Shown here in pieces: positions 50,658 to 59,947 of a stretch of DNA of 64,000 nt. Under the pieces are notes generated by a model that made no database searches, was not told where the DNA came from, and saw only the letters and a program-made list of their open reading frames with translations. Position 1 is the first letter of the stretch, and each line of letters opens with the position of its first letter. The stretch comes from Anaerolinea sp. (GTDB lineage: Bacteria > Chloroflexota > Anaerolineae > Anaerolineales > Anaerolineaceae): contig JARKOV010000166.1 in assembly GCA_029975965.1 (NCBI GenBank), positions 11,465-75,464 of the forward strand, given 5' to 3'. The position numbers and the translations under genes were made by a program.

Positions 50658-51391
50658 TCACGCCGCCGCCCGCGGCGGTGCGTTCCGGCGCGCCAGAAAT
50701 GGACCGCCAGCAGCGCGGTGACCCCATACAGCACCACGCCCCAGGCCAGGAATCCGATCATGATCAGCGGGCTGGCGAGCAGTTGCCCGACGGCGCTGAC
50801 CAGTCCGAACACGCCGTAGAGCACCATCAGCCAGCGCAGCCAGCCCTGGTAGCCGCGCTGTGCAAAGAGCGGAGCCGCGACCAGCATCGCCAACCCCAGG
50901 AACCAGCCCCACCCCAGGATTTCCATCGCAAAGAGGATAGACCGCTCGCCATACGCCAGGAACCACTGGATCGCTTCCACCTCACCCAGCGCAGCGCTCT
51001 GCCGCACCACCCCCAACTGGGCAAAGCGATTAATCGAGACGGTCACGGCGAACAGGCTGGTCAGCGCCAGCCCGGCAAGGCTGTTGGCCTGCCGGGAAGG
51101 GGGCGTCGCCGCGTGGAGGCAGGCCATCAGCACCACCAGCACCGGGCAGGTCACCAGGCTGATGATCCCGCCGAACAACTGCAATCCCTCGCCCGGCGGA
51201 AAGACGAACTTGCCGGTCAGGATCGCCGCCAGGATGACCACGAAGTAGATGAAGCCCAGCGTGGTCGCCACGACCGCCGACCAGAATCCGAGCAGGTAGC
51301 GCGGGTTGGCGACTTGTTCGGGTGGCAGTGAAGTTTGGCCTGAGGGCGGCTGGGCGGACAGAGGGTCGGGGTTCGGGCTGCTTACGCTCAC
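50648..51391 (-). CDS. Uncharacterised multi-pass membrane protein
   Basis: 247 residues: a Pro/Ser-rich N-terminal tail (~35 residues), then about six hydrophobic segments (VVATTLGFIYFVVILAAIL, IISLVTCPVLVVLMACL and others) and a basic C-terminus ending RRGRRREIV. No family recognised. The start is set at GTG 51391 because GGGAGAG lies at the right distance; the longer ORF upstream has no membrane or domain character. Convergent with the Gfo/Idh/MocA gene. Confidence 0.65.
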   Translation of the reverse strand: MSVSSPNPDPLSAQPPSGQTSLPPEQVANPRYLLGFWSAVVATTLGFIYFVVILAAILTGKFVFPPGEGLQLFGGIISLVTCPVLVVLMACLHAATPPSRQANSLAGLALTSLFAVTVSINRFAQLGVVRQSAALGEVEAIQWFLAYGERSILFAMEILGWGWFLGLAMLVAAPLFAQRGYQGWLRWLMVLYGVFGLVSAVGQLLASPLIMIGFLAWGVVLYGVTALLAVHFWRAGTHRRGRRREIV

Positions 51392-51650
51392 ATTGACTCT
51401 CCCAGAAAAAGGGTCTTGTCGCCTCGCACGGGCGAGAGCACTCCTTGTTAAGTATAACCCCCGCGCGTGGAATCGGAAATTGCGATCCTCTCTCGTAACC
51501 CGCGAATGACATGCATCCATCTGTATTCCATGCAAATAGCAGTACCTGTATCTTGCAAAAATGGGTTATGATCATATCGACCCTTACGAAATTTGAGAGA
51601 CCGCCGCCCACAGAGGCTGCCCTCAACCGCACACTCCAAGAGGTGAAACC

Positions 51651-52748
51651 ATGAGTTCCGTAAAACGCGTTCACAATTTCAACGCCGGCCCCTCGATTCT
51701 CCCGCTGACCGTGCTGGAGCAGGCCCAGGCTGAGCTGCTCGACTACCAGGGCAGCGGCATGTCAGTGATGGAGATGAGCCACCGCTCGAAGGAATTCGAG
51801 TCGATCATCCAGACTGCCGAAGCCGACCTGCGCGAATTGATGGGCATCCCCGCCGATTACAAGGTGCTCTTCCTGCAAGGGGGCGCCAGCCTGCAGTTTG
51901 CCATGCTGCCGATGAACCTGCGCCCGGCCGGCGCGTCGGCCGACTACGTCGTCACCGGCTCGTGGAGCCGAACTGCGCTCAAGGAAGCGGCGAAACTCGG
52001 CGCGGTGCGCACCATTTTCAGCGGTGAGCCGGAGAACTACACCCGCCTGCCCGGGCCCGCGGAGCTCTCCATCGACCCCGCCGCGGCCTACGTGCACATC
52101 TGCCACAATGAGACGATCCACGGCGTGGAGTTCAAAAGCGAGCCCGCCGTGCCGGAAGGCGTGCCGCTGGTGTGCGATATGTCGTCTGATTTCCTTTCCC
52201 AGCCGGTCGACGTGTCGAAATACGGCCTGATCTACGCCGGAGCGCAAAAGAACGCCGGCCCGGCAGGGGTGACGGTGGTGATCGTGCGCGAGGACTTGCT
52301 GGCGCGCGTGCCCGAAAAGCTGCCCGTCATGCTGGATTACCGGCTGTTGGCTGAAAGCGGCTCGCTGCACAACACCCCGCCCTGCTTCGCCATTTATATG
52401 GTCGGCCTGGTGTTGAAGTGGTTGAAAAGCCTGGGTGGCCTTCCAGCCATGTACGAGATCAACCAGGAGAAGGCCGAGCTGGTTTATCAAGCGATCGACA
52501 CCAGCGGGGGATATTACCGCGGCCACGCCGTTCGCGAAGCGCGCTCGATCATGAACGTGCCGTTCCGCATGCCCAGCGAAGAATTGGAAGACCTCTTCGT
52601 CAAAGAATCCAAGAAAGCCGACCTGGTCGGGTTAAAAGGCCACCGCTCGGTGGGCGGGTTGCGCGCCTCGCTGTACAACGCGCTGCCGGTTGAATCGGCG
52701 AAAGCGCTGGTCGATTTCATGGCGGATTTCCAGCAAAAGCACGGTTGA
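51651..52748 (+). CDS. serC: Phosphoserine aminotransferase
   Basis: PLP enzyme converting 3-phosphohydroxypyruvate to phosphoserine (serine biosynthesis; also pyridoxine pathway), 365 residues. Begins with HNFNAGPSILP, contains FLQGGASLQFAM, and K200 in YAGAQKNAGPAG binds PLP; the C-terminal GLKGHRSVGGLRASLYNA holds the phosphate-binding arginines. No serA nearby. Ribosome binding site is AAGAGGTG. Ends in a shared bidirectional terminator. Confidence 0.97.
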   Translation: MSSVKRVHNFNAGPSILPLTVLEQAQAELLDYQGSGMSVMEMSHRSKEFESIIQTAEADLRELMGIPADYKVLFLQGGASLQFAMLPMNLRPAGASADYVVTGSWSRTALKEAAKLGAVRTIFSGEPENYTRLPGPAELSIDPAAAYVHICHNETIHGVEFKSEPAVPEGVPLVCDMSSDFLSQPVDVSKYGLIYAGAQKNAGPAGVTVVIVREDLLARVPEKLPVMLDYRLLAESGSLHNTPPCFAIYMVGLVLKWLKSLGGLPAMYEINQEKAELVYQAIDTSGGYYRGHAVREARSIMNVPFRMPSEELEDLFVKESKKADLVGLKGHRSVGGLRASLYNALPVESAKALVDFMADFQQKHG

Positions 52749-52754
52749 GTTGTT

Positions 52755-52798
52755 AAAAAGGCAACAGCGGGTGCCATGGCGCCCGCTGTTGCCTTTTT
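52755..52798. terminator. Strong bidirectional terminator, serC / helicase
   Basis: Perfect 17-bp stem (52755-52771 and 52782-52798) with A-rich 5' and T-rich 3' ends, loop TGCCATGGCG. It serves both convergent genes. Confidence 0.9.
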
Positions 52799-52810
52799 AA
52801 GTGGGTTAGC

Positions 52811-54052
52811 TCAGCCCCGGCGTGAGCCGAACGAGCGGCGATTACCGGCAGGCGAACCGCGCCAGGCGGGGGCGGGCCTGGGCCTGGCGGGAGCAGCTTG
52901 CTGAGCCGGCGCCGGTTTCGGCTCGACCGGCCCAACCGCATCAAATCCGGCCAACACGCGCCGCTCTAGAGAATGCCCCAAGAGGCGCTCGATGGTGCGG
53001 ATCATCCCGGAGTCTTCCACGGTGACCAGCGAGTAGGCCGTGCCCAGGCGCTCCATGCGTCCCGTGCGGCCGATGCGGTGCGTGTACGCCTCAGCCGTGT
53101 CGGGCAGGTCAAAGTTGATCACATGCGAGATGCGCGAGACGTCGATCCCGCGCGCCGCAATGTCGGTGGCGACCAGCACGCGCACCTTCCCGCTGCGGAA
53201 GCCGTCCATCGCCTCCTGGCGGCGGTTCTGCGAGAGATTGCCCTGCAGCGAGGCGGTCGAAAAGCCAGCTTTGGCCAGCACATCGGCCAATTTCTTGGCG
53301 CGGTGCTTGGTTCGGGTGAAAACCAGCACCTGCCCTTCGCCGGCCTGGCGCAGCAGCACCTGCAACAGCTCGCTCTTGCGGGTTTGCTCCACCGGGTAGA
53401 TGGCGTGGCTGACCGTCTCCACCGGGCGGGATGCGCCGATCTCCACCGCGACCGGCCGAGTCAACATCTCATCGGCCAGCGAGCGGATTTCCGCTGGCAT
53501 CGTCGCCGAGAAGAGCAGGGTCTGGCGGGCTGCCGGCAGGGCAGCCATGATGCGGCGAATATCGGGCAGGAAACCCATGTCAAACATCTGGTCGGCCTCA
53601 TCCAGCACCACCACCTCGACGTGGCTCAGGTTCACCTCTTTCTGAGCCATCAGATCGAGCAGGCGTCCCGGGCAGGCGACCGCGATCTCGCTGCCCGAGC
53701 GCAGCCCGCGAATCTGCGGCACGGGGCTGACCCCGCCGTAAATCGTCTGGCTGCGCAGGCGCGTCTGCCGGCCCAGCGCGGCGATCGCCGTGTGGGTCTG
53801 GTGGGCCAGTTCGCGCGTCGGCGAGAGGATCAAGGCGCGCAGCTTGCCGCGCGGTCCGCGCATCAAGCGCTCCAGGATCGGTAAGGCAAACGCCGCCGTC
53901 TTGCCGGTGCCCGTTTGCGCCAGGCCCAACACATCTCGCCCTTCCATGATGGGCGGAATCGTTCGGATTTGAATGGAGGTGGGGGTAGAATAACCGGCTG
54001 CCTGGATACCCGCCTGGATGTGCGGGTGAAATGCAAATGTTTCGAAGTTCAA
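52811..54052 (-). CDS. DEAD-box ATP-dependent RNA helicase
   Basis: 413-residue RhlE/CshA-type helicase: Q motif (GYSTPTSIQIRTIP), AQTGTGKT, PTRELAHQ, CPGRLLD, DEAD, SAT, then HRIGRTGR in the second RecA domain, and a Pro/Ala/Arg-rich basic tail (after ~375) for RNA contact. Likely acts in ribosome assembly or RNA decay. Start taken as TTG 54052 (reads LNFETFAF) because AAAGGAACCG lies just upstream; the alternative GTG at 54103 would have to be translated through a T8 tract. The minus-strand leader here is GC-rich then T-rich. Confidence 0.92.
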   Translation of the reverse strand: MNFETFAFHPHIQAGIQAAGYSTPTSIQIRTIPPIMEGRDVLGLAQTGTGKTAAFALPILERLMRGPRGKLRALILSPTRELAHQTHTAIAALGRQTRLRSQTIYGGVSPVPQIRGLRSGSEIAVACPGRLLDLMAQKEVNLSHVEVVVLDEADQMFDMGFLPDIRRIMAALPAARQTLLFSATMPAEIRSLADEMLTRPVAVEIGASRPVETVSHAIYPVEQTRKSELLQVLLRQAGEGQVLVFTRTKHRAKKLADVLAKAGFSTASLQGNLSQNRRQEAMDGFRSGKVRVLVATDIAARGIDVSRISHVINFDLPDTAEAYTHRIGRTGRMERLGTAYSLVTVEDSGMIRTIERLLGHSLERRVLAGFDAVGPVEPKPAPAQQAAPARPRPAPAWRGSPAGNRRSFGSRRG

Positions 54053-54325
54053 AACGGTTCCTTTAGAAAAAAAATGAGCCAGGGAGGGCCCCGGCCCATC
54101 CACGATAAAAATGGATAATTTCTATCCGCTTATTAAAGTCGACCCCGCAGTATACCACACTATGCAACCGTTGGGGCATCCACCCCAAAGCCAACCAGGG
54201 CCAATGCAGCCATTTGTGAGGTGGGGTTCCCCTTCGAAAGCCTAAATCTAAAAAATCAAGGCGATTCTTACCAAAATGTAAAGGGGTAATCGGCAAATTT
54301 CCGTTACCATTGATTTACCCGTACG

Positions 54326-56695
54326 ATGAAAGAACTGCGCAGTTTTACCGCCCGATTGTTCACCGCGCCCACCTCGACCGAGCAGCTCATGCGGCGCGAG
54401 CAATGGACGCGCGACATCCTCTCCTTGATGCTGGTGGTGTCGCTGATCGCCGCCGCGTTGATCCTGGTCTGGATGCTGGCGGGCGTCTTTGTGCTGGGCG
54501 AAACCTACCCAATTTTCTGCGTCCTGGCGATCACGCTGCTGGCCTGGTGGGCGTCTCGCAAAGGGGCATGGCGCGCAGCCAGCTTCGTCCCCACCTTGCT
54601 GTGCGTGGCCCTCGGCGCGTACGGTTCCTACATTGTCGGTTTCAGCAACAACCTTGTCCTGTTTTACGCCCTGGGGGTACTGATCGCGGGCATCTTGCAG
54701 GGTTCGCTGATGCGCTGGTTGCTCATCCCACTTTGCACGCTTGCGCACATCGGCCTGGGACTGCAGGTGCGGGCCGAACCGTTTCTGACCGTCCTCGCGC
54801 CGGCGATCACCGTTTTCTTCAGCCTGCTGGGCGTCGCCGTCATCCAGTGGTACTTCGACTCGCGGCTGCGCCACATCCTCGCCGCGATGATGGCGGGCAA
54901 CATCGCCCTGCGCGACGAAATCGCCCGGCGCGAAAAAGTCGAGGCGGTCCAGCAGGAACAGGAAACCCAGTTGCAGCGCCTGGCGGAAAACATCTCCGAC
55001 ATGGTCGCGGAAGTCGACCCGCAAGGGGTATTCACCTACACTTCGCCCTCCTACTTCACCGCCCTGGGTTACCATCCCGAGGATTTACTCGGCACCAACG
55101 CGTTTAACCTGGTCCATCCCGAGGATCAGCAAATCGCCCTACAGGCAACCGAGAACGCCGCGACCAGCCACATGCCGCAGCGCGTGCGCGTGCGCACCAG
55201 AAACGCCAGCCAGAGCTACCTGCCGGTGGAGGTCTTCGGCCGCGCCCTGTACCGCGCCTCAGGCGAGCTGCAGGGGTACGTCTTCACCAGCCGCGACGTC
55301 AGCCAGCAGGTTCAAGCGGAGCTCGCCTTGCAAGAATCCGAGCGAAAATTCCGCAACATCATCGAGTCGATCCCGCTCGGCATCCACATGTATCGCTTGA
55401 ACGAGCACGACGAGTTGATCTTCAACGGCTCCAATCCCGCCGCCGATGATATTCTGGGCATCCGGCACTCCGACCGTTACGGCTTGCCCATCGAGGAGGC
55501 CTTTCCAGGGTTAGCCAACTCAGACACCCAAGCCAGGTTTCGCAGCGTTGCCCTGCAAGGCGGGTTGTTGCACTTCGAGCAATTTGACTACGACGATGGG
55601 CAGATCCACAGCGCCTTCGATGTGCACGCCTTCCAGACCGCCCCTCGCCACATGGTGACCGTGTTCTCCGATATCGGCGAGCGCCTCAGAACCGCCGAAG
55701 CCCTGCGCCAGTCGGAGCACAAATTCGCCACCGCCTTCCGCACGTCGCCCGATTCGGTCAACCTGAACCGCCTGTCAGACGGCGTGTACATCGAGGTCAA
55801 CCAGGGTTTCACCCGCCTGATGGGCTACACCACCGATGACGTGATCGGCAAATCGTCGCTGGAACTCAACATCTGGGTCGATCCGGCAGACCGCGAACGG
55901 CTGGTCAAAGGGTTGACGCAATTTGGCGAGGTCAACAACCTGGAAGCGCGCTTCCGCCGCAAAAACGGCGACATCGGCATCGGTTTGATGTCGGCCCGGG
56001 TGATCGAAATCGATCACCAGAAATGCATCCTCTCGATCACGCGCGATATCACCGAGCGCTACCAGGCGGAGAGCAAATTGCGAGAGGCGCACCGCGAGCT
56101 CGAAGATGCTTACAAGGCCACGCTGCAAGGCTGGGCGGGCGCCCTGGAGCTGCGCGAGCGCGAGACGGCCGACCACAGCCGGCGCGTGGTCGAGATGACC
56201 TTGCGCGTCGCCAGGGAGATGGGCATCCCGGAGGCGGAGCTGGTCGACATCCAACGCGGCGCCCTGCTGCACGATATCGGAAAGCTGGGCGTGCCCGACA
56301 ACATCCTGCTGAAACCGGGGCCATTGACCGGTGAAGAATGGGTGATCATGCGCCAGCATCCCACCTTTGCCTACGAGCTGATCAAGGAAATCCCTTACCT
56401 GCTGCCGGCGACCGACATTCCCCATTATCACCACGAGCATTGGGATGGCTCGGGCTACCCGTGCGGGTTGAAGGGCGAGGCTATCCCGCTAGCCGCGCGC
56501 ATCTTCGCCGTGGTGGACGTGTGGGACGCTTTGCTCTCCGACCGCCCTTACCGCCCGGCCTGGCCGGAGGCAGAAGTCTACCGCTACCTGGTCGATGAAA
56601 AAGGCAAGCAGTTCGACCCGCAGGTGGTCGATGCGTTCCTCAAACTGGCCGGCCCAGCCCCCTTCAACCCAACTTCATCTGCCTCGACCGGTTGA
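54326..56695 (+). CDS. Membrane PAS sensor with HD-GYP phosphodiesterase domain
   Basis: 789 residues: about six membrane helices (residues ~28-180), a short coiled coil (~195-220), three PAS domains (~220-335, ~340-450, ~460-580), then an HD-GYP domain. The metal site is seen as H649-D650 in LLHDIGKLGVPDN, and the GYP stretch reads HHEHWDGSGYPCGLKGE. Predicted to hydrolyse cyclic di-GMP in response to a signal. Complete HD-GYP end: YRYLVDEKGKQFDPQVVDAFL. Confidence 0.92.
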   Translation: MKELRSFTARLFTAPTSTEQLMRREQWTRDILSLMLVVSLIAAALILVWMLAGVFVLGETYPIFCVLAITLLAWWASRKGAWRAASFVPTLLCVALGAYGSYIVGFSNNLVLFYALGVLIAGILQGSLMRWLLIPLCTLAHIGLGLQVRAEPFLTVLAPAITVFFSLLGVAVIQWYFDSRLRHILAAMMAGNIALRDEIARREKVEAVQQEQETQLQRLAENISDMVAEVDPQGVFTYTSPSYFTALGYHPEDLLGTNAFNLVHPEDQQIALQATENAATSHMPQRVRVRTRNASQSYLPVEVFGRALYRASGELQGYVFTSRDVSQQVQAELALQESERKFRNIIESIPLGIHMYRLNEHDELIFNGSNPAADDILGIRHSDRYGLPIEEAFPGLANSDTQARFRSVALQGGLLHFEQFDYDDGQIHSAFDVHAFQTAPRHMVTVFSDIGERLRTAEALRQSEHKFATAFRTSPDSVNLNRLSDGVYIEVNQGFTRLMGYTTDDVIGKSSLELNIWVDPADRERLVKGLTQFGEVNNLEARFRRKNGDIGIGLMSARVIEIDHQKCILSITRDITERYQAESKLREAHRELEDAYKATLQGWAGALELRERETADHSRRVVEMTLRVAREMGIPEAELVDIQRGALLHDIGKLGVPDNILLKPGPLTGEEWVIMRQHPTFAYELIKEIPYLLPATDIPHYHHEHWDGSGYPCGLKGEAIPLAARIFAVVDVWDALLSDRPYRPAWPEAEVYRYLVDEKGKQFDPQVVDAFLKLAGPAPFNPTSSASTG

Positions 56696-56703
56696 GGTTT
56701 CGC

Positions 56704-56898
56704 TCACTCCTTGGGCTTCGCGCCTTTTTTGCGCTTGAGACGAATTTGCTCCACCCGCGGCGGGACCGGTGGCTGGCCGGTGTGCAACGTTTTCCAACAG
56801 GCATAACACAGGCGCTGTTTTCCCGGTTCCGCCGACGGCACCAGGTACTCCGCTTGAAGCCTGCCGCACACTTCACACGGCCTGAGGATCTTTCCCAT
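56704..56898 (-). CDS. Small CxxC zinc-ribbon-like protein
   Basis: 64 residues with two CxxC pairs (RPCEVCG and RLCYACW) and a strongly basic C-terminus (RLKRKKGAKPKE). Likely zinc-binding, nucleic-acid-associated; function unknown. ATG 56898 has AGGTTGG upstream; the longer frame is not supported. Convergent with the HD-GYP gene, 8 nt apart. Confidence 0.6.
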   Translation of the reverse strand: MGKILRPCEVCGRLQAEYLVPSAEPGKQRLCYACWKTLHTGQPPVPPRVEQIRLKRKKGAKPKE

Positions 56899-56922
56899 GG
56901 CATCCAACCTTTCACGGGATAA

Positions 56923-56993
56923 CGATTGTGCACTTTGTCTTCTGTAAAATGTGGCCACAGCCCACATTTTACAGAGAGATGAAACTCAATCCG
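56923..56993. repeat. Palindromic intergenic element, copy E
   Basis: Outer CGATTGTG (56923-56930) and CAATCCG (56987-56993); inner perfect 14-bp arms (56941-56954 and 56962-56975) with core TGTAAAATGTGG. Located in a divergent intergenic region. Confidence 0.75.
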
Positions 56994-57066
56994 GATAATG
57001 GCTATATAATTAACCGATCCAAGCCCAACAACTTTTCAGGACAAACCGACCAAAAAAGCGCCAAGG

Positions 57067-57897
57067 ATGAAGACAACCTGGATCCAAAACGACCTGTTGG
57101 TTGAAGGCGTTCACCTTCACTATTATCGCACCAATGCGGGGAACACGGGCAAGCAAGCTATGATGCTCGTGCACGGATTTTCCGATAACGGCCTGTGCTG
57201 GCAACCGGCGGCCGAAGCGCTCGAAGACCGATACGACATCGTCATGCCCGATTGCCGCGGGCACGGCCAGTCGGCGCGGGTGGAGCCAGGCGAGTCATTG
57301 GACATGACCGCCGACCTGGCCGGGCTGGTCGGCGCGCTTGGCCTGCAACGCCCGATCCTCGGCGGGCACTCGATGGGCGCGATGCTCGCCTCTAACCTGG
57401 CCGCGCGCCACCCGGACCTTCCCAAAGCGTTGATCCTCGAAGACCCACCCTGGTTCGCGCCCGCCCCCGGCCAGGAAGCGCCGAGCGTGCTGGCCGACGA
57501 AAGCCCGGTGGCGAAATGGATCAAGAGCCTGGCCGACCTGACCCTGGAGGAAGTCGTCGCGCAGAACAAAGCCGAACACCCGGCCTGGTCGGACGTGATC
57601 CTGCGCCGCTGGAGCGAGGGCAAGAAACAGCTCGATTGGAATTTCTTCTCGGCGCGCGATCGCATGTGGGAGGTCCCGTGGCAAAAGGTGGTCGCGGCCA
57701 TCGCCTGCCCAACGCTGCTGGTGACCGCCGACCCGGAGATGGGCGGGTTGATCACGCCGGAGATTGCGCGCGAGGTGGTGGAGATGAACCCGCGTTTCCG
57801 CGTCGCTCACGTCGCTGGCGCCGGGCATCACGTGCGCTTCGAAAAACCCGCTCCGTACATGCACGCGGTGGTGTCGTTCCTCGGCGGGCTCGAGTAG
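57067..57897 (+). CDS. Alpha/beta-fold hydrolase
   Basis: 276-residue cytoplasmic hydrolase. Oxyanion segment VHGFSDNG, nucleophile elbow GGHSMG (S102), late histidine in GAGHHVRF (H254/H255). Substrate unknown; the family covers esterases, haloperoxidases and C-C hydrolases. A TATAAT lies at 57005-57010, 56 nt upstream of the ATG. Convergent with the M3 peptidase gene. Confidence 0.88.
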   Translation: MKTTWIQNDLLVEGVHLHYYRTNAGNTGKQAMMLVHGFSDNGLCWQPAAEALEDRYDIVMPDCRGHGQSARVEPGESLDMTADLAGLVGALGLQRPILGGHSMGAMLASNLAARHPDLPKALILEDPPWFAPAPGQEAPSVLADESPVAKWIKSLADLTLEEVVAQNKAEHPAWSDVILRRWSEGKKQLDWNFFSARDRMWEVPWQKVVAAIACPTLLVTADPEMGGLITPEIAREVVEMNPRFRVAHVAGAGHHVRFEKPAPYMHAVVSFLGGLE

Positions 57898-57912
57898 CCA
57901 CCCGAGAGGGCG

Positions 57913-59715
57913 TCAGCCCAACAATTCCTCGAGCTGCCCGACGTAACCCGCCAGCACCTGGAAAGTTTTCTCAACCGGCTGCGGGGTGGTCAGGTCCACG
58001 CCGGCCAGCTTGAGCGCATCCACCGGAAAAAGCGAATCTCCCGCCCGCAAGAAGGCGCGGTAATTCTCCCGCGCCCCAGGCAAGCCGTCGATCACACCGT
58101 CGGCCAGGGCATGCGCCCCGGAAATGCCAGTGGTGTACTGGTAAGCGTAAAAATTGCTGTAAAGGTGGGTGGAAAACTGCGCCCACAGGCAGCCATCGCG
58201 CTGCCGGTCGACGACCACATTTGGGCCATAGCCCGCCTGCAAGATGTCGGCCATCACCCCGTTCATGATCTCCGCCGTCAGCCCCTCGCCGCGCTCCACG
58301 CGCGTGTGCATCTCCAGGTCGAACATCGCCAGCACCGGCATGGTGAAGAAATAGCGGTAAAAATTGGCCATCGCCTCGAGCAGCACCGCCAGGCGGAACT
58401 CCCGCTCAGGCCGGGTGGCGAGCAGGTGAGCCCGCACCACCGCCTGGTGGAAATTGGACGCCACCTCTGCCACAAACAGGCTGTAACGCGAGTAAATGAA
58501 CGGCTGAGATAGACCGGTGTAATAGGAATGCATCGAATGGCCCAGCTCGTGGGCCAGCGTGCTCAATCCGTAGATGCTGCGGTCGTAACTCATCATGATG
58601 AATGGGTGGGCGCCCTTCACGCCGGACGAAAACGCCCCAAAGCGCTTGCCTTTGTTCATCGCGCTGTCGACCCAGCGCTCCTCCAGCGCGCCGCGGCGCA
58701 TGACCGCCACGTAATCGTCGCCCAAGGGTCGCAGACCCTCCGCGATCCACTCCACCGCCTGCTCGTAGGGGATATCCAGGCGCGCCTCGCCCAGCGAAGC
58801 GTAGGTGTCGTAGACGTGCAGCCTGCGCAGCCCCAGGGCGCGGCGGCGCAGCTCCCAGTAGCGGTGCCAGACCGGCAGGTTGGCCTGGAAGGTGGCGATT
58901 ACGTTGTGGAACACCTGCAGCGGGATGTTGTTACCCTCCAGGGCGGCCTCGACCGACGTTGCGTAGCGCCGGGCGCGCGCGGCCAGCACATCCTGCTTCA
59001 TCCCTGCCGCCAGGCAGTTGGACATCGTGTTTTGGTAAGCCAGGTGCGCATCGGCGTAGCGCTTCCAGGCGCTCCGCCGCAATGACCGGTCGGGGGAGGC
59101 GAGCAACTGGCGCATTTTGCTGTGCGTCACCTCCACCGCCTTGCCCTCACCGCTGCGGGCGGGTTTAAATTTCAGGTCGGCGTTGGCCAGGATGCCGTGG
59201 GTGGCGGAGGCGGTCTGGAAGGGATCGATCAACTGGCTGAGCAGTTCTTCGACCTCCGCGCTGCGCACGTGGGGCGCGCGCCGCTCCAGGCGTGCAAAAA
59301 AGTGCGCGTACGTCGCCAGCCGGGGTTGTTCCTGCATCCAGGCGCGCAGCCGGTCGAAGCCGATCGCCATGATCTCCGGCTCTTCAAACGAAGAGGCTGC
59401 GGCGGCGCGGGCCAACAAGCCGCTGGCGCGGCTGTTGAGCGCGGCGGAGGCCTGGTCGGTCGCGTCGGCGGCATAGTTAAGGCGAGCGTACTGCGCGACC
59501 AGCATCAAACGCTGGCGCAGCGATTGAATGGTCTCGAGCCACTCTGCGAGAATCTCCGGGCTTTCTCCCAGCCGGCCTTTGAAGCGGATCAGCCCATCGA
59601 AAGCCTCAGCCACTTCCTGGTAGGTCTTCTCCCACGTCTCACGGTCCGCGAAGGTGCTGGTCAGGTCCCAGGTGTAGCGGGTCTCCACGTCGCGCCGGGC
59701 GGGCAAAGCTTCCAT
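57913..59715 (-). CDS. pepF: M3-family oligoendopeptidase F
   Basis: Cytoplasmic zinc metallopeptidase cutting short peptides, 601 residues, the usual PepF length. Zinc motif HELGH at 389-393 (LAHELGHSMHSYY) with the downstream glutamate in VAEVASNFHQ. N-terminal helical domain RDVETRYTWDLTSTF. Start ATG 59715 has GGAGGAAATTCGACC upstream. Confidence 0.95.
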   Translation of the reverse strand: MEALPARRDVETRYTWDLTSTFADRETWEKTYQEVAEAFDGLIRFKGRLGESPEILAEWLETIQSLRQRLMLVAQYARLNYAADATDQASAALNSRASGLLARAAAASSFEEPEIMAIGFDRLRAWMQEQPRLATYAHFFARLERRAPHVRSAEVEELLSQLIDPFQTASATHGILANADLKFKPARSGEGKAVEVTHSKMRQLLASPDRSLRRSAWKRYADAHLAYQNTMSNCLAAGMKQDVLAARARRYATSVEAALEGNNIPLQVFHNVIATFQANLPVWHRYWELRRRALGLRRLHVYDTYASLGEARLDIPYEQAVEWIAEGLRPLGDDYVAVMRRGALEERWVDSAMNKGKRFGAFSSGVKGAHPFIMMSYDRSIYGLSTLAHELGHSMHSYYTGLSQPFIYSRYSLFVAEVASNFHQAVVRAHLLATRPEREFRLAVLLEAMANFYRYFFTMPVLAMFDLEMHTRVERGEGLTAEIMNGVMADILQAGYGPNVVVDRQRDGCLWAQFSTHLYSNFYAYQYTTGISGAHALADGVIDGLPGARENYRAFLRAGDSLFPVDALKLAGVDLTTPQPVEKTFQVLAGYVGQLEELLG

Positions 59716-59947
59716 GGTCGAATTTCCTCCGTTTTTTACCAATCATACAACATCGTAGGAAAGGATGGGAGACGTTGGGCGCTCAGGGTCGCTGCTTCCG
59801 GCACAATCTCGCAGATCTTTTCGGAGAGATTGCTTCACCCCCGTTAGCGGTTCACAAAAACACCCGCATCACGTCGTCGCGGGCCGGGCTGCGCCCGGCG
59901 CGGCGACCTCTCCTCCTGCGCCTGGAAAACACAGAGGAGAGATTGCT

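Noticed and set aside
59743..59947. GGAGAGATTGCTTCA repeated near 59823 and 59936 as a possible attachment site or CRISPR-like repeat
   Set aside because: Only two imperfect copies flanking a spacer with no integrase or cas gene; more likely a decayed intergenic repeat.
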